Assembly: GCA_017508425.1 (NCBI GenBank) | Contig: JAFVYZ010000039.1 | Coordinates: 1-41,840 of the forward strand | DNA: 41,840 bases | Source: Clostridia bacterium | GTDB lineage: Bacteria > Bacillota > Clostridia > Oscillospirales > CAG-272 | Direction: 5' to 3' | Part shown: positions 13,627 through 22,313 of the stretch, piece after piece | Position numbering within the stretch: the stretch's first letter is position 1 | Layout: every line of letters begins with the position of its first letter | Notes under the pieces: model-generated | Database searches by the model: none | Seen by the model: the letters and a program-made list of their open reading frames with translations, nothing else | Told to the model about the DNA's origin: nothing | Position numbers and translations under genes: made by a program

Positions 13627-14829
13627 TCAAGAAACAACGGGTATTAGTTTCAGGTAATAGTCGGAAAGTACCGTCGCGTACTGTACGTAAGGATCGACCG
13701 GGTTTTGATACTCGGGATCGCTGTACCAGCCGCCAAAGGTATAGCCGTCACTGTCACTGAGCTCCACCTTCAAATACGTGTACGATGAGGAAGACGTGCT
13801 TTTGGTCAGCGACAGGATCTCCGTACGCAAGCTCCCCACATGAATGGTCACGTGCTTGCGAATGGTGAATTTATAAACGGTGGTCGGCGCCGTCAGGGTA
13901 AAGGCACCAAAGGAGGCTTGACTGACAGGACTGAGGCTGTATCCGTGAATTCTCCGATCGCCAAGATCGCGCTCGGTGACCACAGTGCCCGCATCAAACT
14001 CCAAGACGGTTTGACCGCCCCCTTCGTCAATGATTGTGACGGGGATCTTTTCGGCTTGATAGACCGCAGTAAGGACCACGGCCTCGAGGTTGCGCTCAAA
14101 GCTGTTCGATGCCTCAAGCAGCACCGTTCGCTCAAAGGTCTTGGCCAAAAGCGTCTTATACCCCTCAAGCGGAATACCGTAGCGGTCGGTCACCATCTCA
14201 CCCTTGGCGTTTTTCCAGCCAAGGAAGGTGGCTCCCTGCTTGGTGGGCGAGGGAATGCTTGCGGTAAGATCACTGCCGTAGGGCACGGTAATTTGGCTCT
14301 TCATACCCGTGCCGCCGAGCGTATCAAAGCGGATGGTCCACTCGGCATCGGTAAAGACGAGATAAAGCGTCATTCGCTGTTTCGCGCTATCGACCGCGGT
14401 CTGCATTTTTCCCATCCAATACTCCCGCTCACTCCCCTCGGAGAGCGCGAGGTCGCGATTCTCATCGAAGAGCATCACCTGACCGTCCGAATCGGCGGAT
14501 ATCCCAACAAAGGCTTGCCCCGGACGCTGCAGCATATAAAGGTCCTCCTCAGCGAGGTAGGCGCGCTGTCGTGCTTCGTTGTAGTAAAGCCGAACGTAGG
14601 ACTCATAATAAGAGTTACCGCCGGTTTTGCAATACACGTACACAAACACGCCCGGAAGCTCCTTGGCCTCACTGAAGCCCTCAAGCATGGGATTGGGGGC
14701 AGGCGGTGGAGACGGAGGCGAGGGCGGCGTTGGAGTCGAAGGCTCCTTGCCGTTGTTACAGGCCGCAAGGGTGCCGATCAGCAGCAGCGCCGCAAGCACC
14801 AACAGCAAAATTCTTACGATCCCTCTCAT
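13627..14829 (-). CDS. InlB-B-type repeat lipoprotein, 400 residues
   Basis: A type II signal peptide with lipobox L-A-A-C (Cys24) is followed by a Pro/Ser-rich linker (about 30-47). The body contains partial Listeria/Bacteroides repeats: W-T-I-R-F-D-T-L-G-G-T-G with the later F-L-G-W-K-N at about 165-210, and C-terminal G-Y-T-F-G-G-W-Y-S-D. These beta-grasp modules occur in surface proteins involved in binding. Its ATG overlaps the TGA of the upstream gene and GGAGG is 6 bases before it, so translation is coupled. It shares architecture with the four other repeat lipoproteins upstream. Ligand unknown. Confidence 0.8.
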   Translation of the reverse strand: MRGIVRILLLVLAALLLIGTLAACNNGKEPSTPTPPSPPSPPPAPNPMLEGFSEAKELPGVFVYVYCKTGGNSYYESYVRLYYNEARQRAYLAEEDLYMLQRPGQAFVGISADSDGQVMLFDENRDLALSEGSEREYWMGKMQTAVDSAKQRMTLYLVFTDAEWTIRFDTLGGTGMKSQITVPYGSDLTASIPSPTKQGATFLGWKNAKGEMVTDRYGIPLEGYKTLLAKTFERTVLLEASNSFERNLEAVVLTAVYQAEKIPVTIIDEGGGQTVLEFDAGTVVTERDLGDRRIHGYSLSPVSQASFGAFTLTAPTTVYKFTIRKHVTIHVGSLRTEILSLTKSTSSSSYTYLKVELSDSDGYTFGGWYSDPEYQNPVDPYVQYATVLSDYYLKLIPVVS

Positions 14830-16238
14830 ACGCCACCTCCCTCACCCGACGGGGTGAATCTTCCGTATAGCGTAAGGGTGGTTTCGCTCATCACGAAATA
14901 AAGCGTTTCATCCTCAAGGCGCAGGTAATAGCCGTTGTATTTTTCGGGAGTTCCCTTCTCCCCGGCAAGCACGCCGATCACACGCTTTCCGCCAAAGCCC
15001 TCCTCAAGATACCAGCCGTCAAAGGCATAGCCGTCAACGGTGGGCGTGGGAAGCGGGAAGGTGGTTTGCTGCATAAACTCGATCTCGGTCAGCGAGGGGA
15101 CAAGCCCACCCGTTTGATACACGATCCTACAGGGTGTGGGCGATATCGAGGAGCCGCTCATTTGCCCTGTCCTGAAATACGCGAGCTTGATGTCGTCATA
15201 GTGCACGGGAAAGCTCACCGGCTCCGTATCGGTCACCGAGGTGTAATAGCGGTACGTGGGATAAGGGGACTTGAGGCTCTCGCCCTCAAAGACGCACGTT
15301 TCGGTATATCTTTCGGCATTTGAGGAGTCCTCCGCCCCGTGATAGAAGCGAACGATCTTGCAGCCGCGATACTGTGCGTAAAGCGTAACGTCCCCCTCGG
15401 GCACGAAATCCCTTGTCAGGAGCTCCCCGTCCTTTTGGAGCGACCAGCCGTAAACGCCCGAGGACTCCACAAAATGCACAGGAGCGTCGGAAAAATCAAC
15501 GGCGTCACCCTTTTTGACGTGTGCGTAATGCTCACTGCCGTCCGAAAGGACGTAGGTGATGCGATAATTAATATCCAGGTACACCGGCTGCAGATCCAGG
15601 CGCCCGGTGCCGAATTCACTGGAGGAATACCACGAGGAAAGAAGCTCTCGGTACTCCGCCTTGACCTTGCCCTTGGGATCGGTGATCAAAACGTCGCCGT
15701 TTCGCCAACCGGCGAAGGGCTTACTGTTGTTTTTGCCACCGTAAAGATCCGAGGATCGGGTGGGGATCGGAAGCGTCGCCTTCGTATCGCCGTAGGCCCA
15801 AGTGATCGTGCCGTTTGACATAAAATGCATCGGGCCCTTGTTGTCACTTGTGCGGAAATAAACGGTAAATTCACACCCCTCCCATTTACTGTAAAGGCGC
15901 ACGTTGGGGCTAAAGGCGTTGCCGTCCGCGAGACGCGCCTTACGATTCTCATTTTCAACGCCCGCATAGATCTTTCGGCCATCCTCGGGGGCACTGTAAA
16001 GTCCCTCCAGCGTATAATAGCCGATCTCGTCATCAAAACGGGTACCCTGAGTATGAAGAACCAAAACGCGACTTTGCTCATCGTAGGTGGCGGTGAGCCA
16101 TTCATCGGTCTTATCCACGTACACCGAAACGGTTTTTGCTTCGGAAGGCGCCTCAGGGGGGGTATCGTCAGGCGAGCATCCCACCAAAAGCAAGCTTACA
16201 AAGAGGCATAAAAAGCCAAAAAGAGCGATCTTTTTCAT
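14826..16238 (-). CDS. InlB-B-type repeat lipoprotein, 470 residues
   Basis: The ATG at 16238 gives MKKIALFGFLCLFVSLLLVG followed by the lipobox Cys21. An AAGGGGG ribosome site lies 6 bases upstream; an upstream in-frame start lacks both. The mature part has four to five degenerate repeats with Y-T-L-E-G-L-Y near 78, F-A-G-W-R-N near 185, V-Y-G-W-S-L near 275, and G-Y-A-F-D-G-W-Y-L-E near 415. The W-Y/W-S plus T-L-Y-A-Q-Y/L-Y-G-R-F endings match Listeria/Bacteroides repeats. It is the third gene of the five-gene operon, 11 bases after the stop of the previous gene. No catalytic motif is visible. Confidence 0.8.
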   Translation of the reverse strand: MKKIALFGFLCLFVSLLLVGCSPDDTPPEAPSEAKTVSVYVDKTDEWLTATYDEQSRVLVLHTQGTRFDDEIGYYTLEGLYSAPEDGRKIYAGVENENRKARLADGNAFSPNVRLYSKWEGCEFTVYFRTSDNKGPMHFMSNGTITWAYGDTKATLPIPTRSSDLYGGKNNSKPFAGWRNGDVLITDPKGKVKAEYRELLSSWYSSSEFGTGRLDLQPVYLDINYRITYVLSDGSEHYAHVKKGDAVDFSDAPVHFVESSGVYGWSLQKDGELLTRDFVPEGDVTLYAQYRGCKIVRFYHGAEDSSNAERYTETCVFEGESLKSPYPTYRYYTSVTDTEPVSFPVHYDDIKLAYFRTGQMSGSSISPTPCRIVYQTGGLVPSLTEIEFMQQTTFPLPTPTVDGYAFDGWYLEEGFGGKRVIGVLAGEKGTPEKYNGYYLRLEDETLYFVMSETTLTLYGRFTPSGEGGGV

Positions 16239-16249
16239 TTTTTGCCCCC

Positions 16250-17353
16250 TTAGTTTTTGATCCACAGTGCCCAGTAGCACTCTTTGATACTGCCGTACGT
16301 AACGGTGCCCTGCAGGTCCGAGCCAAGGTAAAGCTCATTATCATACCATCCGCCAAAGGTGTAGCCCGTACGGGGTGGCGGAGGAGCCAGCGTGAGGGTA
16401 TCCCCCTCGTACACCTTTTCCACACGCTCATCACCCAACGCGGTGATCACGCAGGCATAGCGATAATCCTTCCACACGGCGTAAAGCGTGACGTTGCCGA
16501 CCAAATTGCCGACCGGCCGAACGTATTCATTGGGGTCGAGCGACCACGCCACGATCTCACGCATCTCCCCCGCGCCCTCCGGCATCGTAATATCGGCATA
16601 GGGCGTACCGGGCAGGACCTCAAGAACGCTCTCACGATAGGTACCGTCGTTGTACGCAAAGGTCACGTCGTAATAAGCATTCACACCCGTCGAGTATTTT
16701 GGGATAAGCGTGATCTTACGACTTGTGATCTCACTCGTGTACCAATCCAATGTTACCTGAATGGAATGGTGTGAGGATAGCTTACGGTATTGCTCCAGCA
16801 CCACGCCGTCAGGACCCGTGATATATCCCACCCCCTGCTCATACCAGCCAAGGAAGGCTTCCTCCCCCTCCAATTGAGGGATCGGGAGCGATGCGGGGAA
16901 TGCATCGCCGTAATTGATGCTTTTGGGGAGCGGTGCGGACAGGGTGCCTACAAAAACACCGCTGATCGCCACCGGCAGGCCCACGCCTTGCACGTAATAA
17001 ACGTTATTTCGCGTCATCTCGGTGCCGGGCACGCGCTTGCCCTTGGCGTCGATGACCTTTGTTCCGCCCTCGCGCTCGGTAAAAAGCCCGGCGTAGGTCA
17101 TGTGACGGTTTTTAAAGGTGATCTTTTCGGGATCGAGATCGACCTCGGTCAGCTCCCCGTCCACAAACAGACCCTCGACGAAAACGCGCTCGTTTTCATC
17201 AGGGTGAAAATAGGAGATCTTCATTTTCTCCCACGTTTTTTCCTCGGGAGATTCCTCATCGTCCTTACCGCCCCCGGGCGTTGGGAGAGCACAGGCTGCA
17301 AGCAGCAGCAGGAGCGCGAGGGTAAGAAGCGTCAGCAATGCTCGTTTTTTCAT
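16250..17353 (-). CDS. InlB-B-type repeat lipoprotein, 367 residues (paralogue of 19545-20630)
   Basis: Signal peptide MKKRALLTLLTLALLLLLAA with lipobox Cys21, then an Asp/Glu-rich linker. Features shared with the 361-residue protein at 19545-20630 include Y-A-G-L-F-T-E with a following V-Y-Y-V-Q-G-V-G, ITGPDGVVLEQYRKL, Y-N-D-G-T-Y near 228, N-V-T-L-Y-A-V-W-K-D near 287 and C-terminal G-Y-T-F-G-G-W-Y-D-N-E. The shared order over the full length shows a gene duplication. GGGAGG lies 6 bases before the ATG, which overlaps the stop of the upstream gene (ATGA). Probably a surface-anchored binding protein; ligand unknown. Confidence 0.82.
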   Translation of the reverse strand: MKKRALLTLLTLALLLLLAACALPTPGGGKDDEESPEEKTWEKMKISYFHPDENERVFVEGLFVDGELTEVDLDPEKITFKNRHMTYAGLFTEREGGTKVIDAKGKRVPGTEMTRNNVYYVQGVGLPVAISGVFVGTLSAPLPKSINYGDAFPASLPIPQLEGEEAFLGWYEQGVGYITGPDGVVLEQYRKLSSHHSIQVTLDWYTSEITSRKITLIPKYSTGVNAYYDVTFAYNDGTYRESVLEVLPGTPYADITMPEGAGEMREIVAWSLDPNEYVRPVGNLVGNVTLYAVWKDYRYACVITALGDERVEKVYEGDTLTLAPPPPRTGYTFGGWYDNELYLGSDLQGTVTYGSIKECYWALWIKN

Positions 17354-19329
17354 TGTGCACCTCCCACAGGACTTACCACAGCGAGCAGGTAAACCCTACC
17401 CGTGTCGGTCTCACTGTCATACAAAACGTTGTATTTTTCAACAGTATTTGCACTGAAAAGCGGCCTTGTGCCATTTGAAACAACGGTGCCCTCGGTGGCG
17501 GTGGCATCCTCCACGCACAGCCAATGAAGGAGTCTGCCCCCCTCGGCAATCACGGTAGGCAGCGTCGTGACCTCATCCAAATAACCGACCGTTTCACTCA
17601 AGGTATCCGTACCGTTTTCAAAGGTACAGCCCTCGGGCAGGAGATAGGTCACCGTCACGCTTTTGGGCTCAAATTTGGGGAAAAAGGTCTGCCAATCATA
17701 AATCAGCGGTACGATTTGCGTGCCGTTTTCATCAAAGGCCATATTTCCCTGCGCATCCACAAAGCCGACCAGCCTCATAAAGCGCGGATCGTGATCGGGG
17801 TCGGTGTACTGATATGCGGTATCGATCGAGCCTACGTACCCAAAATTCCCCTCAAACACATCAAGGTAAGCGGTATAAAAATAATATCTCGTCCCTGCAT
17901 CCACACGGAATTTGAAGGTGCCCGACATATAATACGCGTAGTAGGCAGCCCCCTCTTTTGCTTCGGAGATCAAGGGATTTCCACGGTCATCGTAAACCTT
18001 TGTTCCCTGCCCGTTTGGCTCGGTAAAGATACCGACGAAGGCATAACCGTTTTGGTGCGGTGCCGTGATCTTGGGTGCAGGATAAGTCCCCGTATCCGAC
18101 AGGTAAACGGTATAAGTACCGGGGCGGTCGCTTGTCGGCCACTGTACGGTAAAGGCGACCTTTTCGCGTTGCCACTTGGCGTAATAATCGGTCGTTGTTC
18201 CGGTGTAGGAAATAATGCGCGATACAGGCGTTTCAAAATCCGCCGAGCCGTACCAGCCGCAAAAGACATAGCCGGCACGCGCCTCAGGGGCGGCAAGGTA
18301 ATGCGTTTCGTGCTGGTACACGTGCTTTTCGATCACCTCACCGTTCAGGGTATGAAAGCGCACAGTGCGGTAATTCTTCCAAATAGCGTAGAGCGTAAGA
18401 TCCTCGGTAAGAGTGCCGCCGGTGACAAAGTTTTGCGTTTCGGCGGAGTGTGTCGCCCAACCGACCAGCTCTTGTCCGTAAAAGTCATCGGTGGCAAGGT
18501 AGGTCGAAATATCGGCGCCGTATGCCAGCTCGTGACGACTCACCTGCCCGTTGCTGTAATTAAGAGTCAGCACGTTGGTTTGGTAATCAATAACGGGGGT
18601 GAGGTTGAGAACGACCGTGGTATCCTCCCCATAAGTGGTCGTGGGCTCGGGTACCGATTGGATCAAGCCGCCCCCTGTGGTAAAGCCGGGGCCCTGAAGG
18701 TGGTCGGCCACCTTCTCCTGGCCGTTAAGGAGTACATTTCCGTTCGAGATCTGCATCACCATAGGGCTTCTCCAATGGCGAAACTCCCCGACTCCACACA
18801 CGACGTCGGGAAATACCGTCGGCAAATTGTCACCGTACGCCACGCGCACCGTTTTCTTCACCGACCCGTCAAGAAAGGTCGTTTGGATGGCACCCGATAG
18901 GTTGTAGCAAATGACAACGTCCACAGGCTTCCAATGCGCGTAAAGTGTGGTGCCGTTTTGAAGGGCGTTGGTGCGCAGCAGGTAGCCACCTGCGGTATCG
19001 AACACCTTTTGGCCCTGACCGTTTTTCGCAGTATAAATGCCTTGGTAGATGTAATACGTGCGGCCGCGGTTGGCGATCGCCTTGTTGTAATAATCATAAA
19101 CGCCGCGCGAGTCGGGCACGACCGTTACCTCGGTGCTTTTTCCGCCGTCGCACCAATCAACGAAGTAAGACATGGTAAGGTCCAGGCGTTCATCCAGGCT
19201 AAGCGTGCCCTCGGGCAGAGGAACGAATTCCTCATCTCCTCCCTCCTCCTTTTCCTTATCGCAGGCGGGGAACGCGCACAGTGAAAGGACGATCAAGAAC
19301 AAAAGCAAAAAAGTTTTTAAGCCTTTCAT
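17350..19329 (-). CDS. InlB-B-type repeat lipoprotein, 659 residues (paralogue of 20636-22153)
   Basis: I choose the ATG at 19329: it has GGAGG close upstream and gives a type II signal peptide MKGLKTFLLLFLIVLSLCAF with lipobox F-P-A-C. The mature part contains about seven degenerate repeats, with cores such as ELVGWATHSAETQNFVTGG, L-T-L-Y-A-I-W-K-N-Y-R, and G-Y-V-F-C-G-W-Y-G-S-A-D-F. The layout, including W-K-P-V-D-V-V-I-C-Y and the T-T-Y-G-E-D-T region, parallels the 505-residue protein at 20636-22153. It heads the five-gene operon and its stop overlaps the start of the 367-residue gene. Confidence 0.82.
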   Translation of the reverse strand: MKGLKTFLLLFLIVLSLCAFPACDKEKEEGGDEEFVPLPEGTLSLDERLDLTMSYFVDWCDGGKSTEVTVVPDSRGVYDYYNKAIANRGRTYYIYQGIYTAKNGQGQKVFDTAGGYLLRTNALQNGTTLYAHWKPVDVVICYNLSGAIQTTFLDGSVKKTVRVAYGDNLPTVFPDVVCGVGEFRHWRSPMVMQISNGNVLLNGQEKVADHLQGPGFTTGGGLIQSVPEPTTTYGEDTTVVLNLTPVIDYQTNVLTLNYSNGQVSRHELAYGADISTYLATDDFYGQELVGWATHSAETQNFVTGGTLTEDLTLYAIWKNYRTVRFHTLNGEVIEKHVYQHETHYLAAPEARAGYVFCGWYGSADFETPVSRIISYTGTTTDYYAKWQREKVAFTVQWPTSDRPGTYTVYLSDTGTYPAPKITAPHQNGYAFVGIFTEPNGQGTKVYDDRGNPLISEAKEGAAYYAYYMSGTFKFRVDAGTRYYFYTAYLDVFEGNFGYVGSIDTAYQYTDPDHDPRFMRLVGFVDAQGNMAFDENGTQIVPLIYDWQTFFPKFEPKSVTVTYLLPEGCTFENGTDTLSETVGYLDEVTTLPTVIAEGGRLLHWLCVEDATATEGTVVSNGTRPLFSANTVEKYNVLYDSETDTGRVYLLAVVSPVGGAQ

Positions 19330-19416
19330 GTGACCTCCGAAAAATAAGGTGTCGCGTACGCGCACACGTAATGAAAATGCTTGTCGCCGTAGGCAGACAA
19401 ACACTTATCCAAGGGC

Positions 19417-19445
19417 AGTATAGCACAAAATCCCATACTTGTCAA
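19417..19445 (-). promoter_or_regulatory. Promoter of the five-gene lipoprotein operon
   Basis: TTGACA (19445-19440), a 17 bp spacer and TATACT (19422-19417) on the - strand. Transcription would start near 19410, about 80 bases before the first start codon, and continue to the terminator at 10252. Confidence 0.85.
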
Positions 19446-19478
19446 TAAAAACATTTAATTTATGATGTAGCAAATTTT

Positions 19479-19496
19479 AAAAAGCTCGACGCGAGC
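19479..19496 (-). terminator. Terminator of the two-gene lipoprotein operon
   Basis: On the - strand GCTCG-cgt-CGAGC is followed by five U. It is preceded by a second imperfect hairpin (19500-19520). Both lie between the upstream operon and the promoter at 19417-19445. Confidence 0.65.
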
Positions 19497-19544
19497 GAAG
19501 CGATGCTCCAAGCGGAGTATCACACCGGTCGCGCCGAGCGCCAT

Positions 19545-20630
19545 TTATTCATCGGGAATCCATTTGGCAAAATAGTGAGGTCTTAATGCCCCGTAAGAAA
19601 CGGAGCCGTCGATCGCCAGCGCTGCGCCAAGGCAGGACTCATTGTCGTACCACCCACCAAAGGTGTAGCCCTCGCGTGTCGGAGTCCCAAGCGTGAGCGA
19701 ATCGCCCTGAAGCACCCTTTCGATGCGCTCTTGTCCACGCCATTCGGTGACAAAGACCGTACGGCATTCGCGCCAAATGGCGTAAAGCGTGAGATCCTCG
19801 GTCACGGCGCCCGTGTAAGGCACGTAGGCATCCTTTTCAGTGGACCAGCCGATCAGCGCCATACCGTCACGACCGGTTTGCGGCGGATCAAACTCCTGAA
19901 TATCCAAGCCCCGCCTGGCCACCGATATCGTTTCGAGATAGCTGCCGTCGTTGTACATATAAGTGACCTTAGCGGTGTTTTCCCGCAGGATCGGTGTGAT
20001 GTACAAGCGCAAGGAGATGATCTCCTTGGTTTGCTGATTGCGAATGACGGTAAGACCCCTATCAATGTATTTTTCGTCCACTCGGCGGCACTGCTCAAAG
20101 ACCTTGCCGTCCGGCCCCGTGATCAAGCCCAGCAGACCTATGGTCCAGCCGTAGAAGGTATATCCCTCCTTCTCAACAATGGGCAGCTGATCGGGCCAGG
20201 TTGAGCCAAAGGCAATCGTTGCCGGCATACCAAAGGATATCAGTTCCGAGGCGGTATAAGTATGGCTTCTAAGCTCCACGCTCGCCCCTGCGCCCTGCAC
20301 GTAAAGCACGCCGCTCGAGGGCAGGTCGGCATTTGCCATACGGCGGCCATTGGCATCAAACACGCACTTGCCGCCCACGGGCTCGGTATAAAGGCCCGCA
20401 TAAGTATGATATTCATCGATGGTTACGGTTTCGGCCGTCAGCGAGACCTTGGTGGCACGACCCATACGGATCGTAACGTCAAGCTCCTGCGGCTCGTCGG
20501 AATTGGGCATATAGTAAAGCATTTGATGCTCACTTGAAATGTAATCCTTGACCTCATCACTTTTAAAGCACGCTGTCAGGGAAAGGACCAAAAGGAGCAT
20601 TAACGTGATGAGAAACAGCCGTTTTTTCAT
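19545..20630 (-). CDS. InlB-B-type repeat lipoprotein, 361 residues
   Basis: Signal peptide MKKRLFLITLMLLLVLSLTA with lipobox Cys21. Core motifs in order: Y-A-G-L-Y-T-E near 79, V-L-Y-V-Q-G-A-G near 107, G-Y-T-F-Y-G-W near 156, ITGPDGKVFEQCRRV near 172, Y-N-D-G-S-Y near 226, L-T-L-Y-A-I-W near 284 and G-Y-T-F-G-G-W-Y-D-N-E near 325. It aligns over its length with the 367-residue protein at 16250-17353. AAGGGGG lies 8 bases before the ATG and the upstream gene ends 5 bases before, so the two are one operon. Likely a surface binding protein anchored to the membrane lipid. Confidence 0.82.
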   Translation of the reverse strand: MKKRLFLITLMLLLVLSLTACFKSDEVKDYISSEHQMLYYMPNSDEPQELDVTIRMGRATKVSLTAETVTIDEYHTYAGLYTEPVGGKCVFDANGRRMANADLPSSGVLYVQGAGASVELRSHTYTASELISFGMPATIAFGSTWPDQLPIVEKEGYTFYGWTIGLLGLITGPDGKVFEQCRRVDEKYIDRGLTVIRNQQTKEIISLRLYITPILRENTAKVTYMYNDGSYLETISVARRGLDIQEFDPPQTGRDGMALIGWSTEKDAYVPYTGAVTEDLTLYAIWRECRTVFVTEWRGQERIERVLQGDSLTLGTPTREGYTFGGWYDNESCLGAALAIDGSVSYGALRPHYFAKWIPDE

Positions 20631-20635
20631 AACAA

Positions 20636-22153
20636 TTACCCCCTTCTTTCCGTTACTTCGTAGGCGGCATAATAATCGCTCTGCGCATCGGAAAAGGTGA
20701 TGGTCGAGGGAGCGCGATCTCTAAAATCCGGATCAAGATACCAACCGTCAAACTCATCGCCTTCCCGATCCGGCAGGCTGCGAAGTCGATAGGACTCTCC
20801 CTCGTAAAGGCGCATGGTCTTTACAAGGCCGTCATACATGTGGATCCGAATGCCCTTATAAAGCTTCCATACTGCACCGAGCGCGGTGTCAGCCGTCAGC
20901 GTGCCGCCCCTCACAGGGTCATCGCCGCTGCCACGCCATTCCGTGAGCTCGCGCCCACCCTCGGTACCGTACCAAAGGCAATTTTTGATGTCCTGCCCCA
21001 GCTTGATCTCAAAGACCTCGTCTTGCCCGTAGGCATACGTCAGGGTCAGTCGATGCGAGCCCTCATCGAGGGTCGATTTGGGTGTGAATTTGGCGTAATA
21101 ATCGCTCACTGTGCCCTCATAGGTCACAATACGCGAGGCAACGGTATTAAAATCTCCGTCCTCGTACCAATTTTCAAATGCGGTGCCGACAAGGGCGATC
21201 GCCTCATCCAGGAGGATCGGCTCCCCCTGATACACACGCAGGCTCTTGACTCGATTGTTGTGAAGATGCAAGCGAATGGTGCGATAATTTTTCCACACCG
21301 CATAAAGAGTCATGTTTTCGGAAATATTGTCGATCTCAGTGACAAATTCCGAGCACTCAGCGGGATGGCGCGCCCAGCCGACCAGCTCGCGGTCCGCATG
21401 CTCCCCGTACCAGAAGCAGGACGGATCGATATCGCTATATACTTCAAGCAAAAACTCAGAGGCAACACCGCCACCGAAATCAAAGGTCAAAGTAACGGTT
21501 TTGTCTCCGGTAACAGTTTCGTATTCAGTATAAGGGGAAAACGTGATCACATAGGGCTCATTTCGGGTGGGCTCAACCGTACAATAGTTGGCCACCGTTT
21601 CCAGCCCCTCGAGTAAATTTCCGTACGTGTCGGTCACCAATTTTTGGGAGACACGCTCGCCGTTTACCATATCCAAATGCCACCGAACGTGTTCCACGCC
21701 GTATTCATCCGTTGCTTTGGGGAAAACGGCCGGAAGTGTGCCGGTATAATCCACCAGCATCTCCTTGCGGTCGGTGCCGTCCTCAAAGGTCGAGCCGCTC
21801 GGCAGGTCAAAGCAAAGAACCACGGAGATCGGCTTCCAAAACGCATAGTAGGTCTCCCCGCTATCAACCTCGCTCCCCTTGACAAGGTTGCCCGCCGTAT
21901 CAAAGATCTTGGAGCCGCGGCCGCCGGGCAAGGCGTAAATGCCGTCAAGCGTGTAAAAATCACGCGACGTGATCCACCCGTAATCCTTATGATGGGCAAG
22001 CCCCGTGTACGTGATCTCACCATCTTCTCCACCCCAGTTGACGGTATAGGTGACGTGGTCGTTCTTGAGATTTCGGGCTCGAAGGCACGACACCAACGTG
22101 ATGCCGAGAGTGAGCAGCAATAGCAGCAATGCCGTTTTCTTAAGTCCTTTCAC
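20636..22153 (-). CDS. InlB-B-type repeat lipoprotein, 505 residues
   Basis: A GTG start (22153) with GAGGAGG upstream gives the signal peptide MKGLKKTALLLLLLTLGITL and lipobox L-V-S-C (Cys23). Repeat cores include ELVGWARHPAECSEFVTE, M-T-L-Y-A-V-W-K-N-Y-R-T-I-R, A-F-E-N-W-Y-E-D-G-D-F and C-terminal FDGWYLDPDFRDR. The closest relative in the window is the 659-residue protein at 17350-19329, which has extra repeats. It is the first gene of a two-gene operon whose promoter carries a perfect palindrome between the -35 and -10 boxes, suggesting repression. Confidence 0.82.
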   Translation of the reverse strand: MKGLKKTALLLLLLTLGITLVSCLRARNLKNDHVTYTVNWGGEDGEITYTGLAHHKDYGWITSRDFYTLDGIYALPGGRGSKIFDTAGNLVKGSEVDSGETYYAFWKPISVVLCFDLPSGSTFEDGTDRKEMLVDYTGTLPAVFPKATDEYGVEHVRWHLDMVNGERVSQKLVTDTYGNLLEGLETVANYCTVEPTRNEPYVITFSPYTEYETVTGDKTVTLTFDFGGGVASEFLLEVYSDIDPSCFWYGEHADRELVGWARHPAECSEFVTEIDNISENMTLYAVWKNYRTIRLHLHNNRVKSLRVYQGEPILLDEAIALVGTAFENWYEDGDFNTVASRIVTYEGTVSDYYAKFTPKSTLDEGSHRLTLTYAYGQDEVFEIKLGQDIKNCLWYGTEGGRELTEWRGSGDDPVRGGTLTADTALGAVWKLYKGIRIHMYDGLVKTMRLYEGESYRLRSLPDREGDEFDGWYLDPDFRDRAPSTITFSDAQSDYYAAYEVTERRG

Positions 22154-22201
22154 GGCCTTATCCTCCTCGCGTGTACGTAATTAAAAATTATATCTTCTTT
22201 A

Positions 22202-22231
22202 AGTATAGCATAACGGATGATCCGTTGTCAA
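22202..22231 (-). promoter_or_regulatory. Promoter with perfect operator-like palindrome
   Basis: TTGACA (22231-22226), an 18 bp spacer and TATACT (22207-22202) on the - strand. AACGGAT-G-ATCCGTT (22212-22226) is a perfect inverted repeat of 7 bp arms occupying the spacer. The second lipoprotein operon promoter lacks this palindrome. Confidence 0.8.
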
Positions 22232-22242
22232 GAAGCTACGCA

Positions 22243-22268
22243 AAAAGGCCGCCAAGAGGCGACCTTTT
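22243..22268 (-). terminator. Terminator of the reductase gene unit
   Basis: On the - strand AAAAGGTCGCC pairs with GGCGGCCTTTT (one G-U pair) around a 4-base loop, followed by U. It separates the 22314 gene from the lipoprotein promoter. Confidence 0.75.
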
Positions 22269-22313
22269 GGTGAAATTTCAGTTTTTTCACACCGTTTTAG
22301 GGCTAAATTGAAA

